Assembly (NCBI GenBank): GCA_030544235.1 | Contig: CM060469.1 | Location: forward strand, 18,763,517 to 18,827,516 | DNA from: Lepturacanthus savala | Taxonomy: Eukaryota; Chordata; Actinopteri; Scombriformes; Trichiuridae | DNA: 64,000 nucleotides | Reading direction: 5' to 3' | Shown: positions 46,161 to 58,788 of the stretch, in pieces | Layout of the letters: each line of letters opens with the position of its first letter | Position numbering within the stretch: position 1 is the stretch's first letter | Made by a program: the position numbers and the translations under genes | The notes under the pieces: model-generated | What the model saw: the letters and a program-made list of their open reading frames with translations, nothing else | What the model was told of the DNA's origin: nothing | The model's database searches: none

Positions 46161-47439
46161 TAAAAAGACTGGAAACTACAAATACCATGATGCAACCCCA
46201 GCACATCTTTCATTGGCTCCTCCCAGACTGGTAAATGGCCAGTCTACTGACCGATTGATTGACTGATTGAGAAACCATTCAAGAGACACTACCATAGAAT
46301 GTTGGGTAATAACATGCAGCTCATTAAAATAATGACACGAAAGCATCGTGAACTCAGGGATTTTCTACATAAATATTATTCCTGTTTCCAGCAGGTTGCA
46401 GCAAGGGAGAATGAATGATTCCATCTCTGTGTTCCACCATGACCCTAAATTAGGAGGAACACAAAACAATTTGCATACTAATTACTGCTTTAATGACTGT
46501 ATTTTGCTGAATGTAGGAGTGAGCTGTCACTGAAGTTTAATCAAGACTGTTCAGCAGCTTCCACAAAGAATTAAATCTACAGAAAAAAGGAAAAGACGCA
46601 TCTGGACTTCAGAGACCATTCAGCTGACAAAGTTCAGCTTTTACATATTTTCCAGTTAATTCCAACACTGACCTGTCGAACCACAAATAACTGCACTTAA
46701 CCCTTACAGTTAATGTTAATATTACACTGTCATTATCAACCATTTACATTTAGAAAATGAACAAAATCATGATATATATTAATAAGACTGTTCATGGATT
46801 TCCCAGCTAATGAAGAAGACACCTGTCTGTATTTATATTTAACTTCAGTTCATATTTCAGACTGAATCATGCGAAGCCAAAACATCCCATGTATTTCTAC
46901 AACTATATTTGTGTCCCTCCTTTCTTTGTCTTCTGACATTAAATCATCAAATTAATAAACTAAACAATTTCAATATATCAACGTTGAAGAATTGTGATCG
47001 TTTTTTATTTATTTATATATTTTTTCTATCTTTGAAATGTTATGGACTAAACAATGGAGAAAATAATAGGAAGATTAATTGAAAATGAAAGTTATATTTA
47101 CGATAGTAGATTTTAACGTGGAGCTTCACCTGTTTAATGAAGCAGGTGCTGGACTTGTGTATTTCCTGCTCTGAGAGGAGCCTCTGCTCATTTCCCTATT
47201 TTGGGAAGAGGCTCTTGTTTAAGGACGATATCTGAGACACTCGTAAACATGGACTCAGCAGACACAGGCAGCTCAGCTGTTGCTGATTAATCATCGTCAG
47301 GCCGTCACTGCTTCACCTGAGGGGGGAATCCCTGCCGGGACCAGGGCCGGAGCCAGGGCCAGATGCCGCAGATAAGATCAGATTCCTGCTGCAGATACAC
47401 TGGAACTACTGATTATAATCACCAGATTCATCAGGAAGG

Positions 47440-48130
47440 GCCTAAATGTCACCTAAAAAAGCACCTGAACATCAACTAACATCACGTAAAGGTTACCTAA
47501 ATGTCACCTAAAAAGCACATGAACGTTACCTGAACATCACCTGAACATTACCTGAACGTCACCTGAACATTACCTAAATGTTACCTAAACGTCACCTGAA
47601 CGTTACCTAAATGTTACCTAAACACTACCTGAACTTTACGTAAACGTTACCTGCACCTGAACGTAACCTAAACTTAACCTAAATGTTACCTGAACGTTAC
47701 CTAAACTTTACCTGAAGATTACGTAAACGTTACCTAAACGTTACCTAAATGTCACCTGAACGTTACCTAAATGTCACCTGAACGTCACGTAAACGTTGCC
47801 TGAACGTTACCTATACGTCACCTGAACAGCGGCTGAACAGCACCTAAACGTCACCTGAACGTTACCTAAACGTCACCTGAACAGCACCTGAACGTTACCT
47901 ATACGTCACCTGAACGTTACCTATACGTCACCTAAACGTCACCTGAACAGCACCTGAACGTCACCTGACCGTTACCTATACGTCACCTAAACGTCACCTG
48001 AACAGCACCTGAACGTCACCTGAACGTTACCTATACGTCACCTGAACGGCACCTATACGTCACCTAAACGTCACCTGAACAGAACCTGAACGTTACCTAA
48101 ACGTTACCTGGACAACACCTGAACAGCAGC
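47440..48130. repeat. 11-bp minisatellite ACCTGAACGTC/ACCTAAACGTT
   Basis: About 60 units of 11 bp over 690 bp. About twenty contain the E-box CACCTG, and many junctions read ACGTCAC (CRE-like TGACGT on the other strand). It ends 150 bp from the CpG-rich candidate slc8a3 promoter, so it would lie in the first intron. Confidence 0.92.
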
Positions 48131-48279
48131 AGAGCTCCGACACACAGCAACACCACGGCTGAAACATTCATATGTAGAAAGTGGATCCAGGTGTTGAGCC
48201 AATCAGCAGCAGCCTGAGCCACCAGCAGCCAATCAGCTGCTGCAGTGACAGACGCCAATTATTTTAATGACACACCCAT

Positions 48280-49090
48280 TAGCTGCTATCACGAATCATT
48301 TCAGCGCGGTGCAATGGATCAAATCTGCACAACGAGAGGACGAGACATGGACATGGACGGGGACAGATACGGGGACGGGGACACCGACTGTCCTCACCGA
48401 CTGTCTGCGGGTTAACGGTCTCCACCGACTGTCTGTGATCTGTCACGGATCTGAGCTGCTGCTGAATCTCATTAAATCAGGACCTGCTCCTGGAGGAGAA
48501 TGTACCTGGATTAATATTCCGGAGCAGGCTGATCCGGCTCCTCCCGCCGCTGGTGACTCGCAGTATCCGCCTGACAGCAGCCTCAGGCCGGCGTCGCTGG
48601 CAGCTGCTACTCGGTCAGAATCTCCCGGTGTTCGTCCTCATGAACCGATGAGAAGTGGTCTCCTCCGGTCCAGATCCTCCCTGTCTGACGGATTGACCGG
48701 GTCGCAAAGCTGTCGATGACGAGGGAGGAGGAGGAGGAGAAGGAGGAGGAGGAGGAGGAGGAAGGGGGCGGTATTTTAAGGTTGCACCCTCGGTAGATGG
48801 ATCTCCTGAGCCGCTCGGTTCTCCCTCCTCCTGCAAGCCGTGAATCAGCGCTCTCCTCCTGCTTCTCCTCCTCCCCGCTCCGCTGCAGGAATCTATGATG
48901 TTGCTCCTGGAGGAGTCGCGGCCGTTTTGCTCCTTTTTCCAACAGATACGATCCAATAATGAATATTAAGCGGTTTACAGCTGCTGCAGCTTTATCTCTG
49001 CAGATTATTGTGATTAATGTCAGCAGATCATCGCGCTGAAGGTGTGAGATGGCTGCGTCCTCAGGCCCCGCCCACTTTATCACTGGAGCA
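48280..49090 (-). promoter_or_regulatory. slc8a3: CpG-rich candidate slc8a3 promoter and 5' exon
   Basis: The only long GC- and CpG-rich block between exon 2 and cox16 apart from 55.9-56.2 kb. It lies 6-7 kb upstream of the coding exon. It includes a polypurine (GGA)n tract at 48719-48770, a homopurine strand near the likely start site. Open frames on both strands (150-173 codons) are low-complexity and typical of CpG islands. No donor was assigned firmly. Confidence 0.45.
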
Positions 49091-49119
49091 ACTACGTCAT
49101 CATCAGCTGAGAGAAGAAA

Positions 49120-49215
49120 CCTGCACAAACCACGACCATCATCAGGACCACAGCCACCACGACCATCATCAGGACCACATCCACCACGACCAACATCAGG
49201 ACCACATCCACCATC
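49120..49215. repeat. 27-bp minisatellite, CCACGACCATCATCAGGACCACA
   Basis: About three and a half copies, giving a spurious His-rich frame (DHHQDH). Confidence 0.88.
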
Positions 49216-49329
49216 AACTTGGGGAGGAGCAGGAGGAGTAGGGGGAGATGAAGGGGGGAGAAGAAGGATGGAGGATGGAGGAGAAGGAGGAGGAAGGGGG
49301 GCAGCAATTCAGGAGTAAAAAGCCCCCTC

Positions 49330-50045
49330 CTGTTTTATATGAATGTTTTAATTAAATATTATTTCATGTTGGTAAAATGCTAATTGACAATCATCACTGA
49401 CTCAAACAGAAGCTGCAAAAATAAAGCAAACACTAAATATGTGGTTAAAGGTCCATTTCACTTTTTTGTTTTATTTGTTTTGATTCTTTCACATATTAAA
49501 TTTTGATTTAAAGTACAATAAATAAACCCAGTGTAGTTTTCTCTCTCAGCCATAAAAAAAGGTCTATTTGTCCCATTCTGAATATTCATGAGCCTCTTTT
49601 CTGATTGGCTGACTGTTTCTGAGTGACAGATGGCTGAGGCCAATCAGGTAACAGCTCATCAAAGTGATAGGACAAAGACATCAGTGATGTGTCCAAAATC
49701 ACTTATCTCAGTACACTTTGTAGTCCACTGACTTGTGCAGTGCACTGAATTCGAGAAAGTAGTACTTGCCCAAATCAAACACAAGCTACTGTGCACTGAC
49801 CAGAAATGACTCGACAGCTTCTTCTTCCTCTCCTACTCTCTCTAAAGACAGCTGACACTTGACAGCTGATCAAACCAGTATCAGCTTCATCTGCCTCCAT
49901 TATTGCTGATTCTGCTGCTAAGTAACATTCTCTATCTTCTGCTACGTAGTTCCACGGGTGCCACTACTAAAATGGAAGCTGTTAAGGGTGGAAAATGTGC
50001 AATGATCCAAACTCAAAATTACGGCCATTTGAGTGCACCAAGCAT
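49330..50045. other. Non-coding DNA right of the candidate promoter
   Basis: No gene was recognised. The block 49962-50030 recurs as a direct repeat at 50443-50508. Confidence 0.5.
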
Positions 50046-50436
50046 GGATGTATAATATAGCTGGATACCAGATTGTCAAATGGCCGCCATTCAATGGAAG
50101 TTGCTCTCCTGGTGCATACGCCAAAAAAGTTCCTGACTTTATTTCTGTATTATACGACCAATAGAGGCTGTACAGCAGAGTCACCTCCCATGATGCTCTG
50201 GGGCCTCCCATCATGCCCCAGGGCGAAGAACTTGTAAATTGCAAACAAAACTCACATTTGAGTCGTTTAATTCACTTGCTGACCACATTAAAAACATTCG
50301 AAGAAAAATAAATAAATAAAAAAATGAATTGTGTGGGGGATTTTTTGTTGCAGTACAACGAGGGGCCACTGGGAAAAATCTGCATGCTGCTGAGAGGCAA
50401 TACCCTATCCAGGTTTTATATTACATCCATGGTCCC
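50046..50436 (+). mobile_element. Dispersed repeat with ATGGATGTA termini, copy 1
   Basis: Starts TGGATGTATAATATAGCTGG and ends TTTTATATTACATCCAT, so the termini are inverted repeats of about 15 bp. The interior (GCATACGCC, CTCCCATGATGCTCTGGGGC, GACCACATTAAAAACATTCG, CTGCTGAGAGGCAATACC) is shared with 62534-63125 in the opposite orientation. No coding capacity, so it is MITE-like. Confidence 0.75.
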
Positions 50437-50576
50437 GCTACATCACTAAAATGGTGGTTTTTGAGGGTGGAAATGTGCAACAATCCGCACTCAAAATTCA
50501 GGTTCAGGCCTGAAGCCAACCTAACACAGCCATGATAGCTTGGCCATGCAAACATTTAGCCATGTTATCTTCCCAC

Positions 50577-50905
50577 AGGGGTGGTGCAGGGGTTAGCACT
50601 GTTGCCTCACAGCAAGAAGGTCGCAGGTTCAAGACCTCCTTGGTCCGGGTCCCTTTCTGTGTGGAGTCCCCGTGTCTGCGTGGGTTTTCACCAGGTACTC
50701 CAGTTTCCTCCCACAGTCCAAAAACATGCTGAGGTTAATTGGCAACTTTAAATTGCCCGTATGTGAGTGAATGGTGTGTGTGCCCCATGATTGGCTGGCG
50801 ACCATCTGGGGTGTATCCCTGTCTCTCGCCATAACGTGCTGGGATTGGCTCCAGCAGACCCCTGTGAACCTACTGAGGAATAAGCAGGTATAGAAATGAC
50901 TGATC
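50577..50905 (+). repeat. tRNA-derived SINE, copy 4
   Basis: Starts near GGGGTGGTGCAGGGGTTAGC, has GGTTCAAGACCTCCTTGG, and ends GAATAAGCAGGTATAGAAATG. Nearly complete apart from a small gap after TGTGTGGAGT. Confidence 0.85.
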
Positions 50906-52227
50906 TTCCCCCGGGCAGGACTGTGGATGATCGGTTGTTTTTGGTGAACCGCATAACAATGGTGCTAATCTTTGAAGGCTTTAGGTTACTAATCGGAATA
51001 ATGAAGAGGGACAGGGAGGCTTTGTTACCGCATTAATACCGACCCCTTTACCATGGACAATATAGGTGGTAGTTAAAGTTAGCTCATGCCAGACCGGAGC
51101 CACATGATGTTAAGCAGTAGTGCAGATGCTAACAGCACCACTAACAGTAGTGTTTAACTGTTATCTATAGTCATCAGAGCGAACAGCGCTAACAGTCCTC
51201 ACAACATTGCTAACATAGTATTATTATTATATTATTAGTAATAGTATATAAATATATGGTGATGATATGTTACAGGGCTAACATCATAGCTAACAGAGCA
51301 AACAACAGATATAACCTGAGCCTGCAGCAGCAGAACTGAAGCTCACCCAGGCAGATAAAGGCAGAAAGACGAAGATACCAGGTGTGAGCTAGAGGAGCGA
51401 AGCTAACATGGCTAATGTTAGCCTGGCTAAGCTAACATGGCTAATGTTAGCCTAGCTAGGCTAAGAAGAGTCGTCTCCTCTAAGGGGACACAGCAAAGAA
51501 CAAAAATCAAGCTATAGGAACGTTGCAGGAATGCAGTAAAGTGTAAAACTGATAGTTCAGCATCAGAGGCTTTTAAACATTTTTTTTCACAAATTCTGTT
51601 CTTACAGCAGCTTTAAATCCTCTTGAAGCATCAGAACCAACAGGAACCAAGTTTACACATAAACTGTGCCTGGCCATACACACAATTAATACATGCATAT
51701 AAAAGTCTCAATTAATTAGCACTTAATCAATAATGAATTATCATTAATCCAACAACTTGGGGAGACTCAGCAGTTATTACACTAAGTGATTCCTTTTCGT
51801 TAGTGATGGAGCCTTTATGCAGAGCAGGAACTCTCTAATGGATTGTGGGTTTAATTTCAGTCTCAGCCTGTTTAGACCCATGTTAAATAAAAAGTGGGTG
51901 GATCTTAACCACTGCCTCATACTCCTCCTCCATGTTTAAATCAGTTTGGAGAATATCATAAATATTGAATTTTTAAAGCTGGAGGCAGAAAACAGTCCTG
52001 CAGCCTCCATGATTCCCAGAATGGAATGGACCGGACCATAGTTGACTATAATCAACACACCGATCTATGTTTCTACTGTGAGCAACAGCAGTGTTAGCAG
52101 CAGCAGCAGAGGATCTGGAGCAGGAGTAACAACACAAAACAGCAGAAAAAATAGCTGCATTTACACTTCGTGACCTCCTCCTCCCCCCATCAGAATCCAT
52201 ATCCCCCACAGATCAAAATCCACAGAC
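50906..52227. other. Intergenic or 5' intronic DNA
   Basis: No gene was recognised. Near 51407-51470 a 32-bp unit with GCTAACATGGCTAATGTTAGC is duplicated; each unit carries an 8-bp stem palindrome. Confidence 0.5.
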
Positions 52228-53010
52228 CTCCGGCTGCCAGGTCTCTTCCTGTTACTGGTGAATTTGAGACTGGATTTGTTAAAGGCCCCTCCTGGAGCTG
52301 CCACCTTCCTGCGGTGGAGGGGTTTGCATGTTCCAATGATCCCAAGAGCTATGTTGTTGGGGGCTTTATGCCCCTGGTATGGTCACCCATGGCAATCAGG
52401 TCCTAGGTGTACACGTACTACGGTGTACACATATGGTAAACTATGTTTAATTCCCCCTGGCTCTGTCTGGCTGAATCTCCTGTGAAAAAGAACTTCAACT
52501 CACACCTCCGGGACTCATTGTTCCCCACCCCGGGGGAGGCAGGGGACAGTGAGTCCAAGTGGACCTTGTTCCCTGCCTCCATTGCTGAGGCAGCTGACTG
52601 GAGCTGTGACCGTAAGGTTGTCGGTGCCTGTCCTAGCGGCAGTCCTCTAACCCGCTGGTGGACACCGGCAGTGAGGGACACCATCAAGCTGAAGGAGGAA
52701 TCCTACGAAGCAGCTGACGGTTGTGGAGTCTTGGAGGTTGTGGATACTTCAGAGACCTCATCAATCCCACCAGCATGTCCTCCACTAAGAAAAAGCAGAG
52801 CCTGGGGACCTAGTGGTTGTCCCGCCTATCTCTGATGCTGAGATCACAGAGGTGGTCAAGAACCTTAGAGGGTTTGGATGAGATCTGCTCTGTGTTCCTC
52901 GAGGCTCTGGATGCTGTAGGGTTGTCTTGGTTGACATGTCTCTGCAACATTTCAACTGGGGTGGTGATTCCCCTCTTCAAATAGGGGTACCGGAGGGTGT
53001 GCTCCAACTA
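52228..53010 (+). mobile_element. LINE fragment: 5' region joined to part of ORF2
   Basis: GGAGCTGCCACCTTCCTGCG and GGCTTTATGCCCCTGGTATG resemble, from memory, the 5' region of an abundant fish LINE. From about 52490 the plus strand reads FPASIAEAADWSCDRKVVGA and then LTRWWTPAVRDTIKLKEESY, the linker between endonuclease and reverse transcriptase. After frame changes, SDAEITEVVKNLRG is followed by remnants of the first RT motifs. Everything between the 5' region and the linker is deleted and the copy stops before the RT core. It appears to be the same family as 5915-6510. Confidence 0.75.
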
Positions 53011-54141
53011 CTTTTATTTTTATGGAGAGTACAAGACATATGAGCAATAGAGCCATCTCTGGGAGGGCACAGGGTTTTATGCCCTTCCAAAGTTTAAAAT
53101 GAGGGGGGGCAAAGCTCCCCAAATATGCCTGGCACTGGATAAAAGTGAAATGGGTGATGAGCTCCGTTGAAATCTGGAACCAAACTCATGATAGAACCAC
53201 AATCTTTCTATCCCCCTCCTCACTCTGTCTCTTTAGCAGTCAGCGCTGCTCTCATCTCTCCCACTCACTATCTCTATCCCTCTCCCTCTATTTCCCCTGT
53301 GTGTGTGTGTGTGTCTTTATAGTGGGTCGAACAGGTTTCTAAAACATTGATAATGCACAGCCTCAGACAAAAATATCCACAAGAAATGGTTCTAATCAAT
53401 CAATCTAATCAATTAAATCACATTTTTATTGTTTTTGTTATTTTAAAATTTGACCATCTTTAAGGTGACTATATAAGACCTAATTAACATTTTCTCCCTT
53501 CAGCTGTGTCTAAATGTTCCTACTGAAGTTGGCACCACTGCTCATGAGTGCATAGATACATAAGTTAAATAAAAATACTGCCTTGTGAAGGATCAGTTCA
53601 CATTACAACATAATCTCACTTACATGTTTGTTTTTAACCAAGCAGCAGGTGACCGAAGGTTAGCTATGTTATTATTATTTATACAGTCTACTTTATCACC
53701 GATTCTATCATATATGATAAAAAAAACAGGCTCACTTCAATTTACCATAACTCCTCACCAGTTTATGGGTTAGGGTTAGGGTTAGGAAGACCAGACTCAG
53801 CCAACTCATAGAGAGTAGATGGTGAAGAACAGAGGATAGATAGATAATTTAGCGGTATTTTAGTAAAGTATAGTAGTATATTTTGTATTATTAGTTGTCA
53901 GTCTAGTTTGTCCATTGTTTATCCGTGTTTAATGTTTTGTGTGCGCCATGCACAGACGTTTAGCAAAAAAGAGCATCCCTCCAACGAGATACTTGGATTC
54001 AGAGGATGAGGAACCTGAAAAGAGTAAACTCTTTTCAGTACATATAGAGGATATTGACTAAGCTTAAACAATAACTTCGAACTTGTGTCCGGAGTAGATG
54101 CTAAGCTATTAGTATCATTATATACCTTTCTGCTCAATATG

Positions 54142-54191
<50 letters not shown>

Positions 54192-55880
54192 AGGAAGCCA
54201 AGTCCTCATCTGACAGCTCAGATAAAGATCCTGTAGTAGAAGAAGACATTGTAAATAGTCTGTAGATAGTATTTGTTCCAACTAGTTCAGTTTACACAAA
54301 AAGCGTTTTTGCACCTTTTGAAAAAGAAGGAGAAATGGCCATTTCTAAAAGTCCAGAGTTACCATCAGTTCACTGGACAGTTTCAGAACATGTTCAGTGT
54401 GCATTCCTTCATCTCCAATTTCTTGGAGATGAAGTTTTTATTCCATGTAAACTGTTAATACACACTCATTACATTTTGTGAAATATAAATGACTCCTGAT
54501 AATGAAAGATGAAGTGGTTCTGAAAAAAGGGGGTAAAGCACTTGGTCCAAACACATTTTAAGACACTTTTACAGCCATAATAACACAAGAAGTTCCAGGC
54601 GGATTTTTATTGCTTAGATGATAAATGGTTATATTATTTTAATTATTAAAAAATAATATAACCCTTTATTTTAATTTTGTGTCTAGAAAAACATGTTTTT
54701 CCATCACTTGCCAAACCAACATCTTTTCATTCTCAGTGGTCAGTGGATGAATCGTCAGAATTTGCTTGAGTCACAATGAACAAATTACTACTTAAATGTC
54801 ATTTTTTGACAGAGGCTAATCTGACAGATGTACAGACATGGTGATGAATTTCAGACGATATTCTCAAGTTTCACTTATGTTAGCAGGAGGAAGAGGGTGA
54901 ACTGGCTGGTTTGTTCGACACCACAGTTTACTTCTCCTGATCCTGCTTCAAAACCACTACACTTTAACCACAGTGCTCTCATATCAAAAATTATTTATTC
55001 TTTATTTCTGGGAACACTGACCATTTGTCGCACCATTGACAAGTAGTGAGTGAAAACGAGTTGCTGTAACAACCAGTCAGCTGATGTGAGAAGTGAGAGG
55101 CACAGAACTACCACAGCTGGAGGCTGATGCCAGTGTAGAAGGGCCAAAAACCTCTGTTGAAAAAGCCTCAGTTTCTATCTAGAGAGATGACATGTGTTTC
55201 CTCTTTTGATCTTTTTTTTTTTAACCAAAGAAACAAATATATTTTTGACAGTTGTAAATCTTTTGTGCTGTTGATTCAACCGGGAGAATTCTACTCTGGA
55301 AGAGCTTCAAACGCTACTCACCTAAAATAAACAAGACTTTTACCTCCAGAAACCTGATGCCTGAAATAGCTTCTTCCACTCTGCAGCTCTGTTTAATGAA
55401 ATGTCACAGACACAGTGAATCTCAAACCCTCAACAAACAGGCGAAGGTTCCTCCTTTACCACAGAAGGGAAAGGATTAAATATGTTGTTTAGTACCGATG
55501 GACTGATCCTTAAAGAAAAGTGCACTGAGGAGAACCACCGTCATCATGCATTAGCTGGTTATTCTTCATATAACGCTACAGAACCTTGACTCCTCTGCAA
55601 GAGGTAAATCCTCCCCTCAAATAAAACCCTGACAGCCCATAAATATACAGAAAGCCATGCAGATACAGCATGGAGCCCGGTGCTAAGCTTTCACACCGTA
55701 TGTGCTTTCAGCTCAAATAATATCCATAGAGACTCTTTGCACACAGATAGTATAGCGGCTATGGAGAGTGCCACTTCAGCAGCTGCAGCTACTGGAGCTG
55801 AGCATTCAGCGCTTCACTGAGCTGGAAGAGATTTGCAGAGGAGTATGGAGAGAGGGAAACCCGCACTGCCTCCATTACAA
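53011..55880. other. Non-coding DNA with short decayed coding-like pieces
   Basis: Contains a (TTAGGG)3-like stretch at 53765-53785, a TA microsatellite at 54149-54189 and the small frame at 53948. No complete gene was recognised. Confidence 0.5.
53948..54061 (+). pseudogene. Short acidic frame, possible transposase N-terminus remnant
   Basis: 37 codons starting MHRRLAKKSIPPTRYLDSED, with EEPEKSK, then a stop. After a TA microsatellite a second plus-strand piece (54190-54262) reads EEAKSSSDSSDKDPVVEED. Acidic, Ser-rich N-termini like this are common in piggyBac-derived genes, but no catalytic domain was recognised. Low certainty. Confidence 0.25.
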
Positions 55881-56200
55881 CAGAAACGATGCTCCGCTCG
55901 CCTCTGCCGCTCCTTATGGTCTGAATGAAAGGGGGAGAGATGGAGGGAAGAGGAGAGAGGATGGGGGATGAGATCAAGAGGTCATCTCTGCTGAACCAGG
56001 CAGGCGGCAGAGGAGGGTCTCGGGCACGTGTGACGCCGCTACACGAGCCCCTCTGCCCGCCGGCCACGTCTCTATGGCAACGTGCGGCCCTGCCTCTGTC
56101 CCGGGGAGAGTGGAAATGACGGCGGCGATCTGTGCGCGTTCCGTCTGGCTCATTATGAGGGAATGAAGTGAAGCAGCCAGGGGGGGCATTTGTTCTGCGT
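55880..56200. promoter_or_regulatory. Second CpG-rich block, possible alternative promoter
   Basis: GC-rich stretch with GGCACGTGTGACG (E-box CACGTG), GCCCGCCGGCC and TCTATGGCAACG. No exon or donor was assigned. It could serve slc8a3 as an alternative start, or be unrelated. Confidence 0.3.
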
Positions 56201-56409
56201 GGACGACCCCTCAGCTGCCAAGCGTCTGTCTATTTATAGAAATGAAATGAAAGAGAGCGAGAAGCAGCGTGAGAGTAAGAGAAGGACTAAATAAAAACCA
56301 CAGGGGCCATTTCCCTGTCCTCTCCCCTCCTCCATGGAGAAGGAGCCTATTTTTGGTGTCCCTTTGATCCTGTGCAGCTCTGTCAGTGAGTCTCAGTGAA
56401 GGGTTAACA

Positions 56410-56872
56410 CTCTCACTGCCCCCAGATTTATCGCCCCCAGCTTCACCACTGAAACCTTTACCATCCACAGCTTCACCAACCACAGCTTCACTGCCCCAGG
56501 CTTCTCCACCCATAGCTTCACCAACCATAGCTACACCACCCATAGCTTCACCACCCATAGCTACACCACCCATAGCTACACCACCTATAGCTACACCACC
56601 CATAGCTTCTCCAACCATAGCTTCACCACCCATAGCTTCACCACCCATAGCTTCACCACCCATAGCTACACCACCCATAGCTACACCACCCATAGCTTCA
56701 CCACCCATAGCTTCACCACCCATAGCTTCACCACCCATAGCTACACCACCCATAGCTACACCACCCATAGCTACACCACCCATAGCTACACCACCCATAG
56801 CTTCTCCACCCATAGCTTCACCATCCATAGCTTCACCACCCATAGCTACACCACCCATAGCTTCACTTTGTT
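56410..56872. repeat. 15-bp minisatellite CCACCCATAGCT(T/A)CA
   Basis: About 30 units of 15 bp, with two main variants (TTCA and ACA ends). The 15-bp period keeps frames open on both strands (PPIASPPIAT plus strand, MGGEAMGGVA minus strand, up to 234 codons). Scattered half-units near 57105-57200 (CAACCATAGCTTC) suggest an older wider array. Confidence 0.93.
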
Positions 56873-56889
56873 TCCAATCCAGGACATGA

Positions 56890-58670
56890 GGTGGATAAAA
56901 TAAAATAATATACATAGACAGCTATGTATTATTATGTAGATATTACATAATATATGATATTACATATATATCATGTAGCTATGTAGATATTAGGAAGATA
57001 TCAGGAATGGATCTTTTACTTCAGTTATATGAAAATATTGCCAAAATGCCCAACATGAGTTTAATTATCCAGATATCCAAAACCAATATATAATTTACAA
57101 TTAAAGCACCTTCATCAACCATAGCTTCTCTAACAATAGCTTCAGCACCTGCTCTTCACTGCTCACAGCTTCAACAACCACAACTTCACCGCCAACATCT
57201 TCACTGCTGTTCCTCTCCGGCACAGAAGGTTTAGAAAAAAAATTAAATACATACACAGCTACACCAGGACTATTTTATCAGTAACGAATCTTTCACTAGC
57301 TTCAGTGATATAAAAATAAATGTTGCTAAAATTGTCCAAAACCACTGTAAAATGTTGGCCTCTTGCTTTTTAATTGATAAAAAGACAATTTAACAAATTA
57401 TCAAAATTGTTGTGAACTGATCTATAAATTAAGATGCAAATATTTAAGTGGTTACACACACTTAGGTTGACTTTGTAAATACCTTCTCATGCAATCTGAC
57501 TGTAATATACAATTATTGACTTGCTGTACATTAGACAATAGATTACCATTGTATTATGTATTGAGATGACATTATCTCTGATCCAACAGTAGAATCCCAC
57601 AAAAAAACCTCACCTCCATTACAAACAAATGAACGGATGAATGATGAATGGAAATGGTCAACTCATTGCTTTGGAAACTCTCCTCTGGCCAGAGGAGGAT
57701 TTCAGATCTAAACATCAGATTAAACAACTCAAACCTCAATGAAAATGTGGAAAAGAGAAACACCAGCTATGATTTCTCTGACCACACAGGAAGTGGGAGA
57801 TCTCATCTCCAAGTCCATCTAAACGTTGGGTGAAACATGGAGAGATTATTCACAGGCTGCGTTCAAGCATCCTTTCTGCCTTTCTGCAGCCAGTGAACAC
57901 TATACCTCATCATTACATATTAACATTAAATGTTTAAAATTTAAAAAAAGAAAGAATACTATACAGTTTACAGATTAGGTGCAAATCATCACAAATATAA
58001 GAATAAAAGGCAGTACAGGACAGTCTTAGTGCCTAAAAAAACTTTAAAATGCATTTAAAACCAGGTTGAAATGAATCAAATCAAATCCTAATCCTAATCA
58101 AAAACTCAGTGAAATAGTTATTTGAACTGATAGTTTGACAGATGCTTTTCCACTGCTGAGAAGCTTATAGAAGGATATAAAGGTTTAAATCATAATGTTA
58201 AATCTGGATTTACATGAGGATTCAATTTACATTTATAACATTTGTATTTCTGTCATTGGACCAATGATCCTGCATCTAACTGTGACAAAATAAAAGCAGG
58301 AGTGGTCAACCATCATTTGGTGTTTGGAGCTTCTTCATTCATCGAGAAGCAAAAAGAACCGGTTGTAAAAACAGAGCTCGCTTCTTCTTCTGCAGAGTTT
58401 CCACATCGGAGCATGAGGATCAGTTCGATTCATGGAAACCAACATGGCAGCTGCATCTGACTGAACTTCAAGCAACAACATGACTCTTGTTCCAGACTTC
58501 ATTAGTTATCCCACACATAGGAGCTGTAGTAAATATTGAATTTGATTTCCTCTCTTCTTAGCTTCACCCAATGAATATTTAAGGGTTTTCATGCATTTTC
58601 AAATTAAAAATTAAACAGCACGTGAAAGGGTGGAGCTTTCGCAAACTAGAACTCCAACATGCATCCTGAC
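56890..58670. other. Non-coding AT-rich DNA
   Basis: Nothing recognised beyond the stray half-units of the 15-bp repeat. Confidence 0.5.
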
Positions 58671-58671
58671 A

Positions 58672-58689
58672 CGCGCACGCACGCACACA

Positions 58690-58786
<97 letters not shown>
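58672..58786. repeat. (CA)n microsatellite
   Basis: CGCACGCACG lead-in and then about 50 CA units with one CCA slip. Confidence 0.96.

Positions 58787-58788
<2 letters not shown>

Larger units (their letters stand above)
42452..47439 (-). other. slc8a3: Probable slc8a3 intron 1, left part
   Basis: No exon was recognised. It holds the MITE at 44987 and the reversed SINE at 45868; the rest looks like unique AT-rich DNA. Confidence 0.55.

Noticed and set aside
48267..49128. 150- to 173-codon frames on both strands in the CpG-rich block
   Set aside because: Low-complexity, no family recognised, and CpG-rich DNA has few stops.
53765..53785. TTAGGG repeats as an interstitial telomere
   Set aside because: Only about three units; a similar short run lies inside the repeat at 62640-62665, so chance or repeat origin is likely.
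56211..56915. 234-codon minus frame (MGGEAMGGVA repeats) and 167-codon plus frame
   Set aside because: Artefact of the 15-bp minisatellite; both strands are open for the same reason.
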